In this document: piece after piece, positions 56,415 through 64,000 of the stretch | Position numbering within the stretch: position 1 is the stretch's first letter | How the letters are laid out: every line of letters begins with the position of its first letter | DNA from: Plutella xylostella | Taxonomy: Eukaryota; Arthropoda; Insecta; Lepidoptera; Plutellidae | Length of the DNA: 64,000 nucleotides | NCBI RefSeq assembly: GCF_932276165.1 | Contig: NC_063999.1 | Span: forward strand, 1,552,501 to 1,616,500 | Reading direction: 5' to 3' | Notes under the pieces: model-generated | What the model was told of the DNA's origin: nothing | What the model saw: the letters and a program-made list of their open reading frames with translations, nothing else | The model's database searches: none | Translations under genes and position numbers: made by a program

Positions 56415-56422
56415 TATAAATA
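56415..56422 (+). promoter_or_regulatory. CP4 TATA box
   Basis: TATAAATA, 71 bases before the ATG, the same spacing as CP2. Confidence 0.65.
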
Positions 56423-56485
56423 AAAAATACAGTTTGGACCTGGCACACATCTCAAGTGAATCCTATTGTGGACACATCTGCCGAG

Positions 56486-59400
56486 ATGAAGATCTTTCTG
56501 GTCAGTTTGTAGTGCAGTGAAGTGTTAGAAGTGAGTGAAAAATAGTGAGTGAAGGAATTTAAAAACCATTATTTTTATTTCAGTTCCTGTGTGCGGGTCT
56601 AGCCCTTGGAGGGTGTGATAAGTTAGACCGGACGTACCTTCCGCCGCCCGGGTCTAAGTTTTCTGGAGGCAGTCCCGGCGCTATACTTGGCCCTTTGGAC
56701 TCTCCGAAACATTCTACATTTCCTACGTCTGGAACAACAGGATTTATTGAGCAAGGCCTAAACAACCAACCTGGATATAGCCAAGGACCCTTACAAGCCC
56801 AAACTACCTCTACACCTGGATATGGCTTTACAAGGCAGGACATTGCTCAAAGTCCAGGGCAATTCGGAGGGGCTAATAATCGGTTTCCACCAGGATCTCA
56901 AGCACCTAGTCTTCCACAAGCCCCGTTTAATCCTTCGGTGCAAAATGGGATTAGAAATTATCAAAATCAGTTTAACCTACCATCAACCACGACTTCTTAT
57001 GCTTTCTCCCAAACGACTACTTACCCACCTAGCGAGGGTGATTTTGAAACTTCAACAGGTCCTACTGATTTTCCAGGTCAAGAATTGGCTTTCGGACCGA
57101 TCCCTTCTCAGAATCCTTCCAATATTTATCAGAATAATGGTTTTGCTGATGAGAGTCCCATTCAAGAGGTACCCATTTTACAGAAGTTACCTAGTGGCAC
57201 TCCTATTAATCGTCCTGAATTCATGCAAAGACCACAAAATAATATCGTTGTGAATCCTGACCAATCCAATTTAAGGGATCCTCAAGTTGATAGAAATCAG
57301 GGTACTTTACAAAGTGGTTCTCAATATTCGGGATTTCCCAATTTATCTCCAGGCTATGTTCAAGGAAATACTCCTATTGACAAACCAACAACTTATGAGC
57401 CTTCCTTAATTTCTCCCAATTTACCGAAAACTCCAGGCGGTACTATTTCTGGTTCGCAGGATCAATATGGCAACTTTGTCCCTTCGCCTGTATCACAGAA
57501 TGTACAAGGGCAGTCTGAAAATCCATTACAAGGATATAGACAAAACGATCAAGTTCCTATCTTGGCTAACAACGGGAACCCGTTTGCCCCTACTCAGTTT
57601 TCTTCCTCAACCAATCCCTCTTTTTCAAATACTGATCAAAAACTAAACCTACCTAACCCCTCATCTTCTGCCCAATCTTCTGTTTCTTCATACAACCCGA
57701 AAACCCAAGGGACATTATCACCAAATGAAAACTTTAGGACTCAGGGTTCTTTTAATACTCCTAACACTGACGATAAGAGGTTTAATGACATACCTGGTCG
57801 CCCTACCAGCTTGACTTCATCGAATGTTTCTTCTAACACCACATCCTCTTATAAACCTACTCTACCGAGCTACAATGGTGACCAAAAAGAGCTGAAGGGA
57901 ACATCAGAAAATAGACCAGAACGTGTCCAAGCAGAAGCAGATAGAAATGCCGTCATATTAAATTATGACGCCTCAATAACACCAGACGGAGATTTTTCAT
58001 ACAGTTTTGATACATCAAACGGTATACATGCTGATGAATCTGGAACGGCCAGCGATGGAATAAAGGCAAAAGGTTCATATTCATATATTGGTGATGATGG
58101 AAAATTATACAAAGTGGTGTACACTGCTGATGAAAACGGTTTTAGGCCGCAAGGTGATCATTTACCTACACCTCCTCCTATTCCTGAAGCGATATTGAGA
58201 GTCATCGAGCAAGCAAACAGGGATAAGGAAGCTGGTATTATTCATGATGGTAAGTTTTTAAATTTATCACACCAAAATATAAAGCAAAAAGTTTAGCCTT
58301 GTTTTAATTTTGATATTTTGTAACATACAAACTGTATGAAAACGTTTTTGTAAGACAACAACTTTACTGTAAAAGTAAACATATAATAAATACTTTAATA
58401 AATAATATAAATATTTTGCAGGTTCTTACGATGAAGAAAAATATGGATACAAAAAATATTCGGGACTAATGGATAATTTCAAATCACAACCTGAAAAAGA
58501 TAATGATCTCTCAGTGAACCGCCCCAATAGTATCAGAGGTGACACAGTTGCAAATGGTTCTTTCAACAAAAATATGGATACAAATGAACCGTATGAAAGT
58601 GAAAATAATAAATTTAGCGACACAATTTCATCTCGTGATCAGCTCCAACCCAAATTACCATCTAAATATTCAAAGGAAAGAAATGATGAGCGAAGAATTA
58701 GTGAGTATTCTAATCGTGCCCCATTCAAAAATGAAGGACGTCCGTCGCAGACTGCTTATTTAGACAAAACTAACACACAAAACCAGTTTGATGAAAAATA
58801 TAACGAGAAACGACCCAGCTCCGTTCAAAATAAAGGTCCAACTGCAAACAATTATGATATCGACGGATTAATTTCACGTAACAAATTGTCCAAAACGGAA
58901 AATGATTTGAATCCAACAAATGATAATAGGAATATTGAACAAACTCCGATTAAAACCAACTATCCTAACAGAAAACAACAATATGGATACAAAAATGATA
59001 ATACAGCACCTGATCTAAAAATTACTGAAAAGAATATTAGTTACAAACCCAATGAAGGCCAAAACACTGGAAACATAGCAAATAATGAATCATTTAGGCA
59101 ATATGATAATGATGGTAATATAGTAACTAAAATAAAATTGCCAAATATCCCTATAAAAGAAAGCGATAACATCAACAAACAACCAGCCCATGTGTTTGAT
59201 CCGTATGTCGGCACTGAGAATCAATACTTACCTACTGATTCAAATGATTATGATTTATTAGAGGAAACCGACGTCAGTTTACAACCTGATTCAGGATCTA
59301 CTATGACTACGCCTTCTGATAATCAATCAATGGATGGAAAAAATAAATTTTTCGAAGGGCCACAGAAATCTTTCATAAGAAATAATGTTGCTACTTTGAA

Positions 59401-60967
59401 CACTGAGCCACTGAAAAAATCTACCATTTCTAGACCATCTCCTTATTCAGACTTTACCAAAAGTATTATTACTGCAACTGATAGTTCTATTGATGATGAA
59501 GAAACAGGCTATGAGTATAGTCACCCTCAGCAAAAATTTAATCTGGGAATGACAGAGTTCGAAAAAGAAGAACAAACAGAAGGCAGAAACAAGATACCAA
59601 AGGAATTTGTGTCCGATAAATACGGAGTAAGACGTCCTACGGCCAGACCCGATTTGGGGCCGCAAAGTCCAATTATTACTAGACCAAGTCTTATTAATTC
59701 ACAACAAAATGTAAGACCTGGACTGACAACCAATAAGCAATTTCCACCTTACTCCAATGAACAAAGGAAAACAAAAACTCAGTTACCCTCTGATACCACA
59801 CAAATACCTTTTGGTGCAAGAATACCAACTTTGGCACCTGTACAAAACTATCCCGTAACTCAAAGAAACCAATATAACAGAAGGGTCCCGACTACGCCGG
59901 GGCGTACGAACTATCCAGTAGATGACACAAATATGTCAACTACACCGATGTCACCAGAGATACCTTCGGAACTTGGGTCTGTGGCAGAATCAGGAGAGTA
60001 CCCAACCAACCAACCAAGTACTACCACTTCAATTATTACTGATTCTACATCTCCATCATATTACACTGACAAAGGATTCCCCACAACCAATATCCCGTCA
60101 AGATTAAATGGCATTACTAAAAATGTAACCAATATAGTCCAATCTGGGCAGATACCACATAATAAACAAGTTGCAATCAGCAAATCAACAACAGAAAATT
60201 ATCCCGGTATCAATTCTAACAATGATAATTACGGCTTCAACCCTAACAGTGATACCACACCAAACGACGGCTCCAGGGAAGAATTATACCGACGCCCATC
60301 ACAAAATAATGGTCAACAGTATTCGACTACTCCAGACTATCTGAAAGAAACACCGACATACCAGCCTAGCTACTCTACTCCAAGCTTCCCTACTGACCGT
60401 AACAATGTTTTCTCAACAGCTATTCCCAATTATCAAGGAGAGAGCTCACAAGAGTTTAATACACCGCCTGGTATAGCTCAAAGACCAACTAACGTCCCAT
60501 TCGCCAGTAATACGCCAATTGGGAACTTACAACAATTTAACACCCCATATTCGGGCCGCCCTCAAAGACCAACATTTATGCCAATGTCTTCGCAGAACCC
60601 GTCCAGCGGCTCGCAACAATTTAGCACTCCGTCTGACTTTTCCCAAGGGCCGAGTGATGTCCCGTTCTCTTCCCAGTATCCTAATAACTATCCTACCACA
60701 AGCAGAACTCAGAATCTAGATTACAATGGAGACTTCCCAGCTACTGGAATAAATGATGGAAAAAATCCAAAGGTGCCTGCACTGAATGCAAACTATAGAA
60801 CTGAAGGACAATCTAGACCACAAGAAATAAGGGTGGATAGCGAATCAAGCGTCGATATGCGTCCATTCAAAGATACAACCTCAGCGCCTGCTAACATAAA
60901 TAGAGAAGATTTCAGTGGAGCAAGAAGACCTCAATACTTTGACCCCATTACTGGCTACCATTATTGA
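56486..60967 (+). CDS. CP4: very large RR-1 cuticular protein (1,408 residues)
   Basis: Exons 56486-56500, 56584-58249, 58422-60967 (4227 nt). Signal peptide MKIFLFLCAGLALGGC, then DKLDRTYLPPPG and GGSPGAI. A long P/S/N/T-rich linker (about 430 residues) leads to EADRNAVILNY and the RR-1 domain at about 470-548: DFSYSFDTSNGIHADESG, GSYSYIGDDGKLYKV, VYTADENGFRPQGDHLPT. The phase-1 intron joins HDG to SYDEEKYGYKK. The tail exon (about 848 residues) is hydrophilic, N/S/T/P/K-rich, has scattered YGYK/GYEY motifs and near its end three ~28-residue repeats (QEFNTPPGIAQRP, QQFNTPYSGRPQRP, QQFSTPSDFSQGP), and ends GARRPQYFDPITGYHY. Most RR-1 proteins are far shorter. Codon third positions are more AT-rich than in CP1-CP3. 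Both large exons are free of stops, so it appears functional. Confidence 0.9.
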
Positions 60968-60986
60968 CGAAGGCCTAGAATCCATC

Positions 60987-60992
60987 AATAAA
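60987..60992 (+). terminator. CP4 polyadenylation signal
   Basis: AATAAA 20 bases after the stop; this would give a very short 3' UTR. Confidence 0.55.
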
Positions 60993-62111
60993 CTGTTTAT
61001 AAAATGTTAATGTTTAGAGGCAAATATAAAAGTTATTTATAATGAATTTAATTGATGTGTTTTTATTTACCTAAGTTTGCCTTAATTTAGTTAAGCACAA
61101 GGCCATCGTAAGTTTTTCATCGTAAGTTATGTTTTATCAGATTTTTTTGTCTCATAATCATATAACTTGTAAAATGAGTATTAAAGCTCTTACTCTTATT
61201 TTTCTAAAATTAGAACTTTACTCTACTTTTGGAAAACCGTGTAGGTAAATGATGTAGGTAAATTATTAATCAAGTAAGTAATTATGTTTTATGATAGTTT
61301 GCAATAATTAACAAACCTCAATAATAGGTATATATTTATTACAATGCTCAAGTTTCTGTAAACTTCACCAAATTTCGTAAGCAACGCCATCTACAATGAA
61401 GCTTTAAGACTTGGACATCAACTTACAGCTTTAAGTTGCAGTTAACCGTTTGCATGCAAGCATTTCGATTATCTATACAATATTGTAAGCGCGGCTTCAA
61501 GTTCACTTAGTTAGAATGAGTTCGCTAAGTTCCCGTTAGATGGCATTTATCCATAAGTTGGTTATTGATTAATTTTGTTAGTTTGTATATTAGGGTTGAC
61601 TACAGGATTTATAGTTAAATAATGAGTCCCTTAATCCAAATAAAGTTTAGTTTATGTTGGTTGTTTGTATAGACGATAATTTATGATGTATATGAAAGTT
61701 AACTAAAAGATTCTTCTTGCAGATCAATTACATTCATCCAGCCCCTCTGTTTGCTATCTTTGATTAGGTACAAAATGTGGTTTTATCACTTAAGGAGACA
61801 ACCTTTGGATGTAATGATGAGAATATATTTTTATATAAGTAATTCGAGTCTTGATGGTTAATTCCTAATATGTCATTAATTTGTTTCCAATTCGTATCTC
61901 TGATTTTAAGCACCAAAAAGTTAGAGAATAGAGGGAGGTTTCCTGGCCAAAAGCTCAAGTGGAGTAGGTACAAAAAAAAACATTTTGTCTGTAATACAAA
62001 TACTTTGGCTTATGAGTGCAGCCCAAAAATATTTATTTTTTCGATTTCTTTGACCTGCCTAGAATATAGTGCGTTGCTTTACAACAATCACGAGGCAAGA
62101 AACTATAATGC
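60993..62111. other. Gene-free DNA, nothing recognised
   Basis: No coding signal or clear repeat. A weak inverted pair near 61387 and 61535 (GCCATCTA / TAGATGGC) was noted. Confidence 0.35.
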
Positions 62112-63350
62112 GGCAAGTTACTTGGCGACCCTCCTTGCGGGGTGAAAGAAGTGGCGGGGGCGAGGTAGCACGACATGCTACACACGTAGAAAAGTGTGCC
62201 CGGATTAATCTCGCGATAGCTTGTAACTATTTCTGACGTAAGTAAAATTTTATTCTATGAGTGTTCCCGTAAATGTCATATTTAGCTTAAAATTTATAGT
62301 TTGACAGCATTAAAATTTGGATGTTTACCTTCAGAATATCTACCAATTTGAATTTATTTATGTAAAAGTGTTTTATTTTATAAATCAATTTCCATGTCAC
62401 TTTCATGTTCACTCTCTGTTTGAACTTGTTCATCGTCGTCGTCATCCTCATCTTCATCATCGTTTTCATTAACTTCAATTATAAATCTAAGACAAAAACC
62501 AATTTATGTTTAATTTACAATAAATTATAAATAAACAATAACATACCTGTCCAATACATCGTCAAATACTCTATCAGATTTATAATATTCGTCTTAATTT
62601 TTTATGACATGGTCGTCACAATTTCTCCACTTTTTAGGTGAATAATTAGAGAAAAGCAACTCTAAGTCTTTTATCTCTTTATCTAAGTTAGAGTCAATCG
62701 ACGTTCTTGCGAGCTCGCCTTTCACGTACCGCCACACAAGTTCAATAGGATTTAATTCCGGGTGGTATGGGGGTAGGCGAAGAAGCACGATATGACCATT
62801 TTCTTTCAAAATTTCATCAATTTTGTAATTTTTCTCTGTGTTTTGCTCATTAATTACTTTCATTAAATCACATAAATGTTGGTTGCTTTCCTAGTTACAA
62901 GAACTGACAACTGACGCACTGTCATATGGACTCTTCGTCTTTGTTGTTTACTTTTTCGTATCTGACTGCGCAGTACCAACCTTTAGCCGCGTAGCATGAC
63001 TGATCCGGTACGCTGTTCTACAAGAAGCCCCTATATTGAGACATTATACGATTTGTTCGTTATTTTGTTGACGAATTATAGATACCTAATAATAATATTA
63101 AAAAGGCCTCAACACTCATCCTAAGACTAATGGTCTCAGGATCAATGATCTCATGTGGGTCGCACTCAAATTATGACAGACTATATAAGACATGTGGCCG
63201 CCTCGGCTGCGCGGCCGAGACTGCCGTAACAATGACATGCAGTGCACGCGTTGCCCTTCCCCGCTACCCTCCCGCTACCCGCTGTCGTCTTGGGTACCTC
63301 GTCCCCTCCGCGTCTTTCACCCCGCAAGGAGGGTCGCCAAGCAACTTGCC
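62112..63350. mobile_element. TIR DNA transposon with decayed DDE transposase
   Basis: Terminal inverted repeats of 38 bases with one mismatch: GGCAAGTT(A/G)CTTGGCGACC then CTCCTTGCGGGGTGAAAGA, at 62112-62149 and 63313-63350, with weaker similarity for another ~20 bases (GGGG(G/A)CGAGGTA). The minus strand inside carries a transposase fragment. No clear target-site duplication found. Confidence 0.8.
62378..62890 (-). pseudogene. DDE transposase C-terminal fragment (Tc1/mariner-IS630-like)
   Basis: Two exons can be read on the minus strand: 62890-62547 and 62486-62378, joined by a GT-AG intron. The first has NQHLCDLMKVINEQN, then GHIVLLRLPPYHPELNPIEL and VWRYVKGELAR, the last catalytic-region block of DDE_3-type transposases (PPYxxxLNPIExxW with the terminal acidic residue). 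An in-frame TAA at 62596-62594 precedes DEYYKSDRVFDDVLD. The second exon codes an acidic tail (NENDDEDEDDDDEQVQTE) and stops at 62380. The N-terminal catalytic part is missing, so it is not a functional enzyme. Confidence 0.75.
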
Positions 63351-64000
63351 AATCTATAAATACTTATTCGTTATATTTTCTTTGACGTAAACATGGAGCG
63401 GAATTAAATAATGGAATAGGCGATTCGAAGTACCGTATCAGATTGAAACAAGTGAATAGAAATAGTATGGCTTGCGTACTAATCCGTACTGAGGGTATAT
63501 TATCATAAATCATAAGTTAAGATTCTGTAGTAAGAGAAATGTGATAAGTAGGTAAGTAAAATTAATACACAAATGGAAAAAGTTAAGAAAAAATTGTGTG
63601 TTTGTAAATTTCAATCTAATATAGTATAATAAAAGCAATGGTTAACGATACAAAGACTTAGTGCGGTAGTCTAACTTGGATTTTGTAAGTTTTGTTTATT
63701 TCTATCTAATAGGTGCCTACCTTATAATATTACCTGAACATCAGTTACAGACGTTTTACAATAAATTGCTTATTTCCTAACACACCTACCTACTTCATTT
63801 ACAATGTAAATAATTCTATGTACATTGTACAAAAAATCCCTCTAAGTATAATTAAAATCTGTGGTGGGAAAACTTTGAAAATAGAATAAACTCTACTATT
63901 AGACGTAAAATTTCTATGACTATGTCATTGATTGTGCAAACAGAACAGTCTGCCCTGACCATCAAGATAACGGACATTACCAAAGAATCCATCTTTAAAG
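63351..64000. other. Gene-free DNA, nothing recognised
   Basis: AT-rich, no coding frame, no repeat family recognised. Confidence 0.35.

Overview
The window looks like a chromosome segment from a moth or butterfly (Lepidoptera). The evidence is (i) spliceosomal genes with GT-AG introns, (ii) four RR-1 cuticular protein genes starting with the insect YLPP motif, and (iii) RTE-type LINE tails, tRNA-derived SINEs, TACCTA-rich DNA and many small palindromic MITEs, a mix I associate with lepidopteran genomes. The species cannot be named from the sequence.

Layout. 1-2.0 kb: 5' part of a LINE on the minus strand (ORF1 with a PHD-like finger, then the start of ORF2). 4.07-12.9 kb, minus strand: a ten-exon gene for the RPAP3/Spaghetti co-chaperone; all exon phases close to a 532-residue protein. 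Its last introns hold a tandem repeat array and a partial copy of the penultimate exon. 13-25.6 kb: no host gene found, but a dense set of SINEs, MITEs, foldback repeats and nested hAT-like elements. 25.97-60.97 kb, plus strand: four cuticular protein genes (CP1 25973-29572, CP2 40254-42479, CP3 50858-53373, CP4 56486-60967), separated by retroelement and transposon debris, including a 1-kb foldback element at 35.75-36.8 kb and a 2.3-kb terminal-inverted-repeat element at 37.24-39.56 kb. 62.1-63.35 kb: a terminal-inverted-repeat element carrying a decayed, intron-containing DDE transposase.

The four CP genes share one plan: a TATA box, a tiny first exon coding only the first 3-5 residues, a second exon with signal peptide end, N-terminal YLPP motif, low-complexity linker and RR-1 chitin-binding domain, then a phase-1 intron at a conserved D/E-G-[SA]-Y joint, and a long Q/N/P/S-rich tail exon ending in an aromatic peptide of the form R-x-P-x-(S/Y)-F-x(4)-G-Y-x-Y. 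They are tandem duplicates whose tails have diverged in length from about 225 to about 850 residues. The proteins are presumably secreted by epidermis and bind chitin in cuticle. RPAP3 is unrelated to them and is a housekeeping neighbour on the other strand.

All exon boundaries were read by eye from splice signals, reading phase and family resemblance; no transcript data or searches were available.
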